In this document: in pieces, positions 22,885-34,464 of the stretch | Layout: every line of letters starts with the position of its first letter | Numbering within the stretch: the stretch's first letter is position 1 | Origin: Eupeodes corollae | Taxonomy: Eukaryota > Arthropoda > Insecta > Diptera > Syrphidae | Direction: 5' to 3' | Assembly (NCBI RefSeq): GCF_945859685.1 | Contig: NC_079147.1 | Span: forward strand, 278,481,679-278,545,678 | DNA length: 64,000 nt | The notes under the pieces: model-generated | Database searches by the model: none | Told to the model about the DNA's origin: nothing | The model's input: the letters and a program-made list of their open reading frames with translations, nothing else | Program-made: the position numbers and the translations under genes

Positions 22885-23100
22885 ATGATAAGAAATGTCA
22901 AACTTCGATGTTCAAATAGTATAGACAAGTGCATTCAAAAGGATACAAGAGTTCACAGGTTTTTTCTCAAAAACCTACCTTTATATATTAACTCCTACTC
23001 TCACCTCCCCGCGGTGAACATCAAGTGCCTAGAACCTCAACTGGAGGTTTCGTTCCAACCCCACTGAAAAGTTTTTGGGGGAGGTGTGTCCACTTTTCTT
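22885..23100 (+). pseudogene. RTE-like element, 5' fragment
   Basis: The plus-strand frame contains KCIQKDTRVHRFF and LPLYINSYSHLP, the same segment that starts the endonuclease frame of the RTE-like copy at 10564 (CIQEDTSVHRFF; SVYQLLLSLP). Homology continues to about 23060 (the QLE-V-P stretch), then is lost. It is a small piece from the N-terminal side of the endonuclease. Confidence 0.7.
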
Positions 23101-23219
23101 TTCATCCAGACGGCAGGCTCTACAGTTCCAGTAAGTTTTAAATACGTTGTAAACACCTTGTAGAGTTACTTAGTCTTATTCGGAGCTCAAGTATGTAAGG
23201 AGGGGTTATGTTGACTCTC

Positions 23220-24700
23220 ATCCTTGAAGTTTAATTCACAATCCAGGGCTCTTGGATGAAAACGAAATCTTCTCCAGTTTTTTTCAAGCTGAGAAAAAGG
23301 GAGGCCGAAGCCGTTTTAGAGTGTTGGAGATTCATCTGTAGTATTTGCAGCATTTTGGCTACAAATAGGCAGATCAACCTCCACTACTGTTAAATCCAGC
23401 TAATCCGTATCAGACGAAGAGGAACCTAATAGTTCATCTTCTTCAAGCTGAGAAAAAGGGAGGCCGAAGCCGTTTTAGAGTGTTGGAGATTCATCTGTAG
23501 TATTTGCAGCATTTTGGCTACAAATAGGCAGATCAACCTCCACTACTGTTAAATCCAGCTAATCCGTATCAGACGAAGAGGAACCTAATAGTTCATCTTC
23601 TTCCTCACTGGGAAGAGCTTTGTCGTTTGAGTCATCAGTCTCCATTAGGGATAAACTTTTGAAGTTTTCAGAAGAAGACAGTGCTGCGATAGAAGACTGC
23701 CCATCCACATTCTCATCCACATCCTAGTAGCACTAGGACCCCTTACGTCTTTCGACATATCTTCTGAAGAGGATTCGAAAGAAGGGAAAGTGATAGTAGT
23801 ACTGGGATCCACTACGTCTTGCGACACAGCTTTAAAAAAGGTTGTGAAGGCTTGCATGGAGCGTCCACCCCATCTTTTAACTCGAGCCAGAAAAGCAACA
23901 GAGTTTTTATTGATTACGATAATCGGACTTCGATAAAGACCCTTTGGGTCCTCCAGTTTCGCTATCTCCCAGTCGTGACAGGGAAGGACCGGGTTACTGC
24001 ATGACTTTGAGGAAACCAGCCGAAAGCCCGAGTTTCACCATCTGCAAACGGCCAAAAGTAACCGTGCTATCAATATTGCTCTATCAATGACTGCAACTAT
24101 GATCTTGGTGTATTCCTTAAGAACATACATCACTAAAAGGTTGAGTGAGAGATACTCTAGCAATGTTGGGAGTGCTGGTGTTCTGCACTTTGGGCTTTTT
24201 AGGGACGGGAGTGGACTCCTCCAAAGACCTTTGTCGCTTTGACGTGGAGTCGTAGCGACTAGCTTTGTCTAGGATGGATTAAGCCCACTCCTCCCTCTTG
24301 CTAAGGATGGGATTACTTTCATCCCCCAATGTTGAATCAGGAGATTTTAGAATCCTCATCGCATAGCGCCGTTGTTTATACTAGCTCCTAATAGCATTCT
24401 GGAGAGGTCTACTCTCTTTAGTAGTGGGAAGATCATTATTTATCCTGTACCGCACAAGAACGTGGGCAGTGACTTGGCACTAGCCCTTCTCCGGTGTTTG
24501 GCACAGGAGTAACGACAGCCGACGTTGCCGATGAAACTCCGCCCGTTGTAGATACAAGCGACCTTTGGTTTCAGGATATTTCTAGAGAAATATTACCCGA
24601 GAATCATTGACCTTACTCAGCTTCTACAGCTAATCAAGTTCCGCGCTGTTGACACATCGATGAGGCTCTGTCATTATAGCCAGATTTAGGCAACAAGTCT
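23220..24700 (-). mobile_element. LOA/I-like non-LTR element, 5' half (ORF1 and ORF2 start)
   Basis: On the minus strand a decayed ORF1 (gag-like) can be followed: KQRRYAMRILKSPDS near 24380, SKRQRSLEESTPVPKKPK near 24230, then a poorly preserved globular region, an acidic EEDELLGSSSSDTD segment near 23585, and ORF2 starting about 23530 or 23370 with QMNLQHSKTASASL and KKTGEDFVFIQEPW, the N-terminus of an EEP endonuclease. The MNLQHSK start is typical of LOA-type elements. Multiple stops and frameshifts are present. The element ends at about 23220, where the RTE fragment lies upstream. It may be the same family as 50955-53756, but the two fragments do not overlap. Confidence 0.7.
23283..23600. 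repeat. Perfect 159 bp tandem duplication
   Basis: 23283-23441 and 23442-23600 appear identical over their whole length. The unit starts ttcaagctgagaaaaaggg. 159 is 53 codons, so the duplication preserves frame through the ORF1/ORF2 junction of the LOA/I-like element, repeating the acidic ORF1 tail and the MNLQHSK ORF2 start. Confidence 0.95.
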
Positions 24701-24811
24701 TGAGCTAAAGCTGCATCAATCAGCGCCTCATGACCATTACCATTTAGTCTAAATTTGGTAGCATTAGCCTAATATGAGTACATGCTCCAACAGAAGAAAA
24801 GGATGACTTGA

Positions 24812-25215
24812 AATTTCAATGCCCAGCTAGGAAGGGAAGACATCTTTGGTGCAATAATCGCGATAAGTAGCCTGTACTGTTCCAATAACGTAATCTTGCT
24901 CATCCATTTTGCTGCGAAGCGAAACTTCATGGCAGCCTCTATGCGTTTTCCACATCTCAAAATCCACAAAGGAACTTGAAGTTCTCCAGATCAATCTACC
25001 GTCAACCAGATTGACCAAACAACATGTACGCGAAAGCGGCGCTGAATAGAAAAACCACAGTTTCTCACGAGCTCTGTGAGCAGAAGAAAAGAGAGAAACA
25101 CCAAATTCTTAGAAGGAAAAAGAAAGAGCATGAGAAGCGTACGGTCAAAGATGTTCACAGGTTCAAAAGCAGGAATGAACTTCGAATGTTTTATGAGATG
25201 GTTAACCTGTGACCT
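24812..25215 (+). pseudogene. RTE-like element, endonuclease and linker fragment
   Basis: The first part encodes FNAQLGREDIFGAII, then FAAKRNFMAASMRFPHLKIHKGT and SSPDQSTVNQIDQT, the endonuclease blocks also seen at 9926-10564 (which reads FNAKLGREDIFGGII and NIHKGTWKSSDQSTVNQIDH). After a deletion of the SDH block it continues with KKREKHQILRRKKKEHEKR and FKSRNE, the basic linker before the RT in RTE-clade elements. One stop (GT*SSPD) and a deletion break the frame. Confidence 0.8.
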
Positions 25216-27789
25216 GCCATTGGTGCTTTTAAATCCTGGTTTTTTAAAATACTGTATAAGATACAATGCGGTATGAACAAAGTACATTCTAAATACTAAT
25301 CTTACTCTTATCATCTTTATATATTAATTTTTTTTAAAGAAGAATTGTTTTATAAATTTATTTGAAAATGTGCTTTGTTTCAAAAATTCTTTACTTGTTA
25401 AAGCTGTAAATATAATGAAAGAAATTGCACAATTATTAACATTATTGAAACAACTTATTCTGAAAACTATTTACCAAAGCTTGAAATACAAATTTTTGTA
25501 ATACAGTATTTTAAACACAGAATTTTGTACAGCAGTACTTCGATTCTAGCTCAAAAATACTCTCAATTCATTATTTAGTTAATATTTTTTTTTCAAAGAA
25601 TTCAATCTTTGTACACAATTATTCAAAAGGTTATTATAATTATTTTTTGTTAAAATACTGGAGAAAAAAAATATTTGAATTTGTTTATTTAAATTCACTA
25701 TAACGAAGTGCACTTCACTAACAGGAAAATGTGCAGAACGAAATTAAATTTAAGTCGATAACAATATTTTATTTATAAATTAAATAAGTGCACAAATGCA
25801 CATTAATGAAAACGAAAAAAGCAATTCCGAAATTACAAGCGTACGTATCTCGGAAACATCAAACAATGGCCAATTTTTAATCTACTGTCACTTTTAACAC
25901 TGTCTTATGTTGACAGTTGACAATTAAGGTCTATGCCATTACTCAAAATCGAATGATACACACAAAGTATGTATTGGAATTTTCAAAAATTAACTTCAAA
26001 ACTTTTAAATCAGAGTTCCTGATTTCTGAAAGAAATTTTCGTAATTACCCACCGAGTTCTACTGATTTAACTTATTTTCTTTTTTTTTTTTTCTTTGGGG
26101 CTACAAAAAAGACCGGGTTTATGTCAATGTTCCACAATAAATTCCAGACATTTAAGTTGCAATTTGTAAAGTCAGTGATCAAGGGCATACAGCCGCAAAT
26201 GTGCGAGTGCTATGCGCCATTTGGACGTAGTGTATTAAATTTGTTGATGTTTTTTGAGTACAATTCCATAGTTTCAAAGACTTTTAATAAAACACATTCC
26301 TTTTTTCATTATGTTTTGTTAAGGAAAAAGGAAATAGTTATGTTAATTTTGTTTACATTTAGACATTTCGCTAAAAATTGTCTACAAATGTGATTTACAG
26401 CAATAGCGTAATATTTTACTGAAATATTATCAATAAATACATAGGGTTGCCCCTTACTAAAGAATTATTAAATCAACTTATTTATATAGTAAAGTTCTTC
26501 TTAAGTTTTTTTTAAGTATTGAGAAATGGTATTGTAATTCTTTTCAAATTAGTTACATTAAGCTTAATTTTTTGTCAAACTTTCTATTGGAACAATCTAC
26601 TGTGTCGCACTGATGTGGTCGTTTGTTGTTATCACAGTTCCATTCTTTTCACTGCGTCTTCTTGTAACTGAACAATAAAGGTAGAATGCTTCTCCTCTTT
26701 TTCTTTTCCTTGAAGAAATAAAATGAAGTTTTTTATTTGCATGGTTTTTGTGTCCTTAGCTTTTTTGTATGTTGGTTGTGTTGTTTTTTGGAGGACCCAT
26801 AATTTACAATTTTATCGTCTTCTTCTAAGTTCTAACGTTTTAATATAAATATTTTGAATTGAGTAACTTAAACAATGGTCGTATAGATACAATTTTACTT
26901 TTTGACATATTTTTTTTCCTTTCTATTCTTCTTTTATATTTAAATGTGAATTATTGTTTTTGAAGGATGATGAAACCATGAAACATTTTATTCAAATATG
27001 AACGTTTTTTTTTGGACAGCTGTGCAGTCCCCGTGGAATCATTCATTTTGATTAAATTTACGACGAATATTGTCTTCTCGGGAAATTGAAAATTTAGGAA
27101 TTTTTAAAAATCAATCTAAATGATTTGGAAACAAAATATCTTCTTTTTTATGTTTCAATCTTTGTATCGTTGTTATAGTTTCCTTTCCTTAAAGAATTTA
27201 TTAGCCTTTTGGACTTAAGGCACTTGTTGTCATGGTAAATATTGTTGTATATAAGAAGAGGTAAATTTGACCTCAGAAAGCCTTTTGAACCCTTTCAATA
27301 ATTTGGTTATTCATTATAAGAACATGGGCTATTATTTTCGGTCGACATGAATGAAATATTTATAATAGGTTTGAGTTAGAGGCATGGATTGATAGAGTAC
27401 CAAGAATTCTTTTCAACACAATGTTTTGTACATCTTTGAAATTATTAATTGAGAATGTTGAGAGATAGCTTTCAAAGCATATAGAAATAATGAGATTTTA
27501 ATATTATAATTATCATTGGAATTTGATTAATATCTAAATAATGAGTGAAGTAAATATCAAATTAATTTTAATTATTCATTTATTTTCTAAAGGACGTTAC
27601 TGAAATTTCAGTTGATTATAAACCGAAATGAAAGTTAAATTAAAATTATAAAATAATCTGTAATTTATTTATAGTTGCCTTTAAAATGTTTAGGAGTTTT
27701 TTGTTAACCTGAAACAGATTGACGATGTTAAGAACTTGGTTAGTTTTTATGCGGATTTCATTTTTTTTTAAAGATTATAAAAATTGTGA
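25216..27789. other. Unassigned AT-rich sequence
   Basis: No recognisable gene or repeat. The longest frame, 25917-26393 plus (158 aa), has a phenylalanine run, no domain I recognise and composition like the surrounding DNA, so I leave it uncalled. T-rich tracts occur at about 26075 and 27005. Confidence 0.45.
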
Positions 27790-28380
27790 TTTTTCACTTA
27801 CCATAGGAAGTTTTTGTAATCGGTTTGATTTGTCGAATTGAAAATTTTGAAATTTCTCGTCGTTTCAAGTCCAAATAAAAGATTTTTAAATATATGTCTG
27901 TGCGTGCGTCTGTGCGTACGTTCGTACTTTCGTGAAGCTGTTTTCCGTTGTGAACCAGGGCCTAGTGACTTACAACTCTCAACCATTCCTGTGTGCGAGT
28001 ACTGGTGTCAGGAATGAAAGGGACCTACAATTTTAGGCCGAATCCGAACGGCTAGTTTGAGAAAGCACTTTTTCATGACAAGAATTACGATTGAAGGATT
28101 TGTCAATTCCTCGCAAGAGGTACCCGCGAAAATGTATTTTTTTGTATGGTTTGTTTATTTAATAAAAAAAAAACTGAAAAACATTACAACTCTCACCCCG
28201 AATATTTTACGAAAGAAAACTAATTGTATCTCCAAAATAATTTACGTAACGAATTAAAACGTTTTTGACAAATGACACAATTTTGTAAAAATTCAAATTG
28301 ACAGTTGTTTTTACAAAAAATAAAAACCTAAAAAAACATTACTAAAAATTAAAAATATACAAGTCAAGGTCTTGCGCAGA
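27790..28380 (-). repeat. Repeat R copy, interrupted by a SINE fragment
   Basis: The left part starts ttaccataggaagtttttgtaatcgg and carries gatttgtcgaattgaaaattttg, cgtttcaagtccaaataaaa and a gtgcgtacgttcg-rich segment. The right part (28132-28380) holds AT-rich subrepeats and ends without the gggatgcgaccc terminus. A SINE piece (27945-28131) sits in between. Confidence 0.75.
27945..28131 (-). mobile_element. SINE fragment, tRNA-like head missing
   Basis: It matches the body of the SINE described at 40232-40545 (gtgaaccagggcctagtgac, ccattcctgtgtgcgagta, gagaaagcactttttcatgac, cgcaagagg) in minus orientation. The part with box A and B is absent, and gcagt is deleted before taccc. No target duplication seen. 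Confidence 0.85.
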
Positions 28381-29721
28381 TTCGCATTAGGCGTTTTTTT
28401 CATTTTTTTTTTAAGATCAAAACTAATAGTGGCCCCCATTCAAGTTGGTAAAAAAACGAAAATTCGAATTTTCTCAAAAACAATTCCTTAGTTTTTTTTT
28501 TAATTTTTTCTAAAATTTCAAAATCATATTTTTGTATTGCCCAGGAAAGGTACCGCTCGTAGAACCGTTATTAAGTTTTTTAATTTTCTCAGCAATTTAT
28601 GAACTGATTTCAATTATTATTTTTTCTTAATTCGCTCTTATGTATATTGCCTTAACTATTTGGATTTTAAAAAAAAAAATATTGAATTTTTATTGTTCAA
28701 AATTCTATATATCAAAAACGGGTCAACATTTTTTTACGAAATTCAAATGTAATGCGTATATTTACAATCACTAAATAAGTGCATATCAAAAATATTTTTA
28801 GAACAAAATTGAAAAATTTTATATATACAAAATTAATTTAAAAAAAAAATACGCTCTAACGATTTAAAAAAAAAAAATGAAAATCAAAGGTTTTTTGATT
28901 TATAAAATGGCATTTAAATTTTTGAAGACAAACTTATTTATCGGGTAAAATTTTAAGTCTTAAAATAGTATAAAATGTATTTTCTATTACAATCTATCTA
29001 CAATCTATACCCATTATACCTGTATAGGTGTTACGTACAGCCTCTACAACTATTGCTTACGTGTCACTTTATATCCAAAACCCAAAATGTACAAGAGCCT
29101 GACTGTTAACAACACATGAATAGCAATTTGCATTTTAACGAAAAAATAAACTGAACGTAATAACTAAATGTTTACGCTAAAAACTTGTAGGAAAGAAGGA
29201 ATGTGATTGGATTGTAGTAAGTACCTTCGACCTACCAATAACATTCCTTCATTATCATCATAAACATGTCCTTATCTATCTATCTGCATAAAGCTGAGCA
29301 CGCCAATGGCGATCGCTTTACAATTTAAACACACATGTTCTTTCTCTTTCTTATCTTCAGATAATTTACTTTACATCCTGGTCCTTCTTATATGAAATTA
29401 AAATAAAGCTATCCAAAGGAAAAAGCCTTAAACGAACTGGTTGAATACACAAACAGTTGTTTTCGTTAGGTATGCTTTCAACTATTTTTCATTTCCGGGA
29501 TGAGTTATCCTAGGATGAGTTCTGTCTTGGTATGAATCACAGATTTTGTGTCCAATCAAATGGTATTTATATCTTTGAAGACAAACTTATTTTAAAGGTA
29601 TACGAGTATTTTTAAATCTGATACAGGTACACTTATCTCTTATAGGTATGTATATATAATCTTATATACATACCTTTGCATAAAGGAGCAAGGCAAGTTT
29701 GTACTATCCAGTCGAGCATTT
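28381..29721. other. Unassigned AT-rich sequence with a hairpin at its right end
   Basis: No gene recognised. Long A and T tracts to about 28900, then more balanced sequence. The only structure I see is the inverted repeat at 29644-29675. Confidence 0.45.
29644..29675. repeat. Perfect inverted repeat, 13 bp arms, 6 nt loop
   Basis: Arms 29644-29656 (aggtatgtatata) and 29663-29675 are exact reverse complements around taatct. It lies about 50 bp left of where duplication copy 2 begins. Confidence 0.85.
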
Positions 29722-30940
29722 AATTTATATATGATTTATTTACGCATAATGCAAGAAACCAACGTTAGGCAAGAAGCTTTATTATGCTTACGCTTGGGCC
29801 CGAAGGCCCACACATAATTATTTAATGGGCAAAAAACTCAAGCGAAGCGTTCATGTAATAAGTTCAAAAAGGCCATCATTTATGTGGTGATGCGGAAGGC
29901 GAAAGAGAGGAATCTCTCTGACGTTGATTGCAATAGTATAAATGTGAGTTTTTCTTGAAGAAACGGTGCTCGATATAAGATGTGGAAAAGGAATATCAGC
30001 GAATCACGATTTTGGAGGGTTTACAGACTAATACATTTTAAACGACCTTTATAAAGTACATATTAAGAATAGATTAGCACCGCAAGGAAAACTGCGAAGT
30101 GCAAGTTGAGGGAATCTGCGTTGTACAGATTCAATTCTTTGAGAGTCAAAGTTCTGATGGGAAGATGAAACATAGAGGTCTTACAAAGATTCCGTGACAT
30201 AGGAGTTCTTTAAACCAACGTTTGAATAGGCCAAGGGAAGAGGAGGCCCTGTTTATAATATAATCTAAATGGACCCGAAAATGAACCTAAGTGTCGCAAA
30301 TAACTCTTTGGACACGAAAAGAACATTCCTAATGAATGGTAATATCGTGCAAACTGTAAGTTCGATAAGGAAGATGTGATTGCTTACGGCTGAAAATTAT
30401 GAATTGACCTTTTTGTCGCACCAAGTCTGAAATGAGTGAAGATCATTTTGGAGTAAGGCGAAATCAGATGGAATAGAAATACGCATTGTTACTTTCATTT
30501 TATCAGCATATTAATAACTTCGTTGATAGTTAAGACAAATAACAAAGGACCAAGGTTTCTCTCTTGGGGGACTTCTGAGTTTGCACATAAGGAATAGGAG
30601 ATTGAGAACCTTAAAGCAACTCTTTATTATATTGGCGCTTTTCAAGGTACGATCTAAGCCATGAAACAAAAAAGGGTGGGAAAAGAAAGGGCTTTAAGTT
30701 TATGATAAATAATTTAGTGAATAATTTTATCAAAAAAAAAAAAATTGGTCTCAGAATCACTATTGCAATCAACTAAAAAAGTTATAAAAAGAGGCGTGTA
30801 GAATTGTTCAAGGTTAGATAGGAAGTGAGTAGTTTCTGAAACTGAAGAATTTAAGGAATCTGAAAAAAAATTAAGTTTAGTTTTCTACCTATGTTGTTGG
30901 TTAAGCAACTGACTTGAAATAGACCTTAACTAACGGTCTT
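29722..30940 (-). pseudogene. Degenerate non-LTR RT remnant (copy 2)
   Basis: Same fragment as 1917-2990, with the VPQERNLGPLLF-like block near 30550-30580 in antisense. After it, copy 2 has about 170 bp (30580-30745) without a match in copy 1, including gaatctcctattcc-type antisense text typical of RT sequence. Heavily decayed. Confidence 0.55.
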
Positions 30941-31570
30941 ATTAGAAAGAAAAATGATAAAATATACAAATAATAATATAAGAAATAACAATTAAATCAC
31001 GACTGTAAACAAATATTCGCACGAACTTGCTCCTGCATCCAAAGGAGTCTGGTTTGTTTTATGGGTGGTAAAAACTTTCAAAAAAATACATAATAAAATT
31101 TAAGAGAGAGAAATGTCATGTATGTCATTTCCCAAAAAAAATTGTTTTTTCATTTAGTTTATGAAAATCGTTAGAGCAGTTTTTTTTAATTCATTTTTGA
31201 AAATACAACATTTTTTAGTTTTTATTCAAATTTGTTTGGAATACAATTATTAAGTGCTTATAAATACACGTTTCGTATTTGAATTTCATTAAGAAAAGTT
31301 GTTTAGTTTTTACTTTTGAATTTTTTTACTAAGTTATGGAAAATTTGTCCTTCCTTTTTAACGGTGGAGATAGGATCTGATGTTCATGGTATGTATCAGT
31401 TAGAGGCCGTATCATTTTTGTATGCTACGACCTTAAAGAAAATCTTCGTTGAATTGCATAAGAATGCAGTTATTTGCTTAAACTGCAGTTAAGATCGGTT
31501 TTTGAAAACTGCAGATTGGAAGTTAGGGTACCCTAATAGCATATAACAACTAACCAAAACCCTTGAAAAA

Positions 31571-32368
31571 AAGGGTGGAATGCGTCCCACTCTGATAACT
31601 TCCCATCAGGTCTGGCGATTTGTCGTGCTTGAAAGGTTTGTAGGTTTTCGCGTCTTGTTTGATATTGGTTTGATTTCGAAACGAATTTTTGTTAAAGAGA
31701 TTATTTGTCGAAAACCATTTCTCACCAATTTTAGTAGCATTTCATTAATGTTTTTATTTCTTATAATAAACAAATACATAATTTAATAATAATATTGGAT
31801 GTTTGAGAAATTGTTTTAAGTCAATATAAATAATATTGTTCATGAGATATCGAGAACCGAATATCAAGTTTTACCAAAATTGTGTGCTTTGTTTTCGTAA
31901 ATTTTATTGTTGTATTTAAAATGGACCGTTGGATTTTTTATACCTATTTTACTGGATACCAAAAACAATATTTTTTGTGAGAAAAAAATTTAATTGAAGT
32001 CAATATTTATAATTTTTGAAAATATATTTGAATAGAAAATCAATTTTTACAAACTTTTAGTATTGCTTTTTTAAGGTTTTTATGTTTTGAACAAAAACTG
32101 TCAAATCGTTTTTCCTCAAAAACTTGACTTGATGCGATAAAAAACGACCTACTCATTTTTCTTGGGAGCCCTTTCTGCATCTTCTTATTTGAAGTCTGAT
32201 TCTTCAGCTATGGGAGACAAAAAAAGCTTCGCGAACGTACGGACGTACGAACGTTCGGACGCACAAACGTCTCTCTATAAATCTTTTATTTCTACTCAAG
32301 GGATCTTAAACGTCGAGACATGTCAAAATTTTTAATTTGACAAATCGGAATCATTCCTATGGGAAGTT
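31571..32368 (+). repeat. Repeat R copy (plus), internally deleted
   Basis: Partner of 4191-5517. It begins with a mutated gggtggaatgcgtcccac end and ends cctatgggaagtt at about 32368. About 570 bp of subrepeats is missing at about 32127. It retains a cgaacgtacggacgtacgaa segment (about 32231) that copy 1 has lost. Confidence 0.8.
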
Positions 32369-34464
32369 TAACATATAGGATATCACTTTCAATGACCCCA
32401 TTAATAGAAGTTTATCAGTGTTTCAACATTTAAAATATTAGACATACAATTTTAAGAAACAAATTTATGTTTCTTTCTCATTTTTGAAAAAATCTTAAAA
32501 AATACTTTAAAATATAAGTTAGGAATCCAAATTTAGGTTCATTTAAAACAGTTGTGCATTTAATTTTCAAATATAATCTCTTCCTGCTTCTTTTCGATTT
32601 GATCCGTCAAAACACTCTCCTTCATATCTTTTCATTCGTTTGAACATGATATAACCTACAAATTAATAACATACCATAAACCTTTTGATATGATGATAAA
32701 ATATATTTATTTTTATTATTATCGATGATTTTTCACGTCAGAAGTGTTAACTGATTAAAATTAAATTACCATAATTTAAACTGAACGACTACGACACGAA
32801 TGAAGCGACGCACGATAACGACAACGACAGCGACAATGCCACGGTTGATGTGTTATAATAATAATTTCCAACAGGATCAATACACGTAAACACAGCATAA
32901 ACATAAACGAGCCTGAAGTCGTTCTCGTTACCTTCACATACACACATCCACACATCACAGCCAAAATAACCTCATTTTTGTATCCAATTTTCAAATTTGA
33001 ATGCGTAATAATGTGCGCTCATTAAAAGCAAAAACACAATTCAATCAAAATCATGCCAATTTTGCATTTGGAAAATGAAGTCTGTGTATGGATGTAGAAT
33101 GAAGGAACCTTCCGATAATACGTGGGCGTTGACAAGTGACATTTCTGACAGGAGCATGTTGGCTGTCGGAAAACCAAATACCGTACTATGAAAATCAGAC
33201 AAACGACGACGACTACGACGACGATGGTGACGAAGAGTGTGTGTGTGCAGTAAATGTGTGAGAAAGAAAGAGAGAGGAGATATTTTTATATCAAACCAGA
33301 AATCATTTCATCTGCCTCTGCTTTTATTTTGAAAACGCTATCAGGCAGCAGCCAGGGAACGAGAATGAGACTTAAGGACAGTTAATGCGAGGAGACGAAG
33401 AGAGATGGAAAAGATGCAAACGTATATAAAATAGGGAGGGGGAGACATTACACAGTGCCTAACTACGGAAGAGGGTAGCAATTTGCAGGAATTGTATGCG
33501 AATACCTCATCACGTACCATGTATCACTTCTCGCGTTCCATATTTCGTGCATTCACCACCACCCTTACCATTTACCCACAACCAACAACCAACACAATAC
33601 GACCCCATCACAGCTTGACAATGGAACTAAAATGGGGGTGAATGTTCGATGAAGACCCATGAAAGCGTTTATACTTTGGTCTTGGGGCCTTGTTGTAATT
33701 TAATTAATTGACTTCATCAGCATAGCGCACATACATCCCTCGCCACAATATAATTTTTGAACTAACTGTATACAAAGTGTTTGTGTGTGTTTCTAAACAA
33801 TTATTCTATACAGGGTTATCTCGGTGGGGGCTTGAGTTTATCTCTGTGTCTATATCAATCAAAGAGTCGTTGCTTGAACAAATAACATTACCTAGCTATT
33901 TCGTTAAAGGGTGAGTCGAGCTCGAGACTCTTACCCATAGTAAATTTATATCAAACAAGATAATTGTTTCGTCATCCATGTTTGGGGAGGGTAAAGGATT
34001 AATAATATTTATTTTAATCAGGCATGATTTCTATAGTTTCCCACCTTCAGTTGTCATATTGCTGAAGGCATTGAAGTTTGGACTGGAAGAAGAGGATGCT
34101 ATATTTACTCGATTTGGAACAGCCATTTGCTCTAAATCTAATATTGAAACAGATTAAACATGGTTTAGCAGCGATATAAAATTAGCTCTAAATTTTAAAG
34201 TAATTGAAGCAAAAGTATCTAAATAATTGTACAGGGTGCCTTAAAATTTTCTATTGATTATAAAGTCGTAAATTACCAATTGAATAGAGAAAACAAAATT
34301 TTAAAGATTAAGACTTAGACAAATAAAGGTGAGTGTTTTCATAAACTTCAGACTAACTTAGATCTGCAATAGCGGTGTTCTTAAAATCGGTATGTTCATC
34401 AGACTAACGCAGATGAATTGCAGAAATTGCAAATTTGTAAGCGTCATAAAGGTCATTAGCATCT
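32369..34464. other. Conserved non-coding block (copy 2)
   Basis: Partner of 5518-7534, almost identical from about 32590 to 34030. It retains about 80 bp (32440-32520) deleted from copy 1, and has only the right arm of the hairpin present at 7412-7456. No gene seen. Confidence 0.6.

Noticed and set aside
25917..26393. 158-residue open frame that could be a gene.
   Set aside because: Contains a phenylalanine run, composition follows the AT-rich background, and no motif, conserved neighbour or start context supports it.
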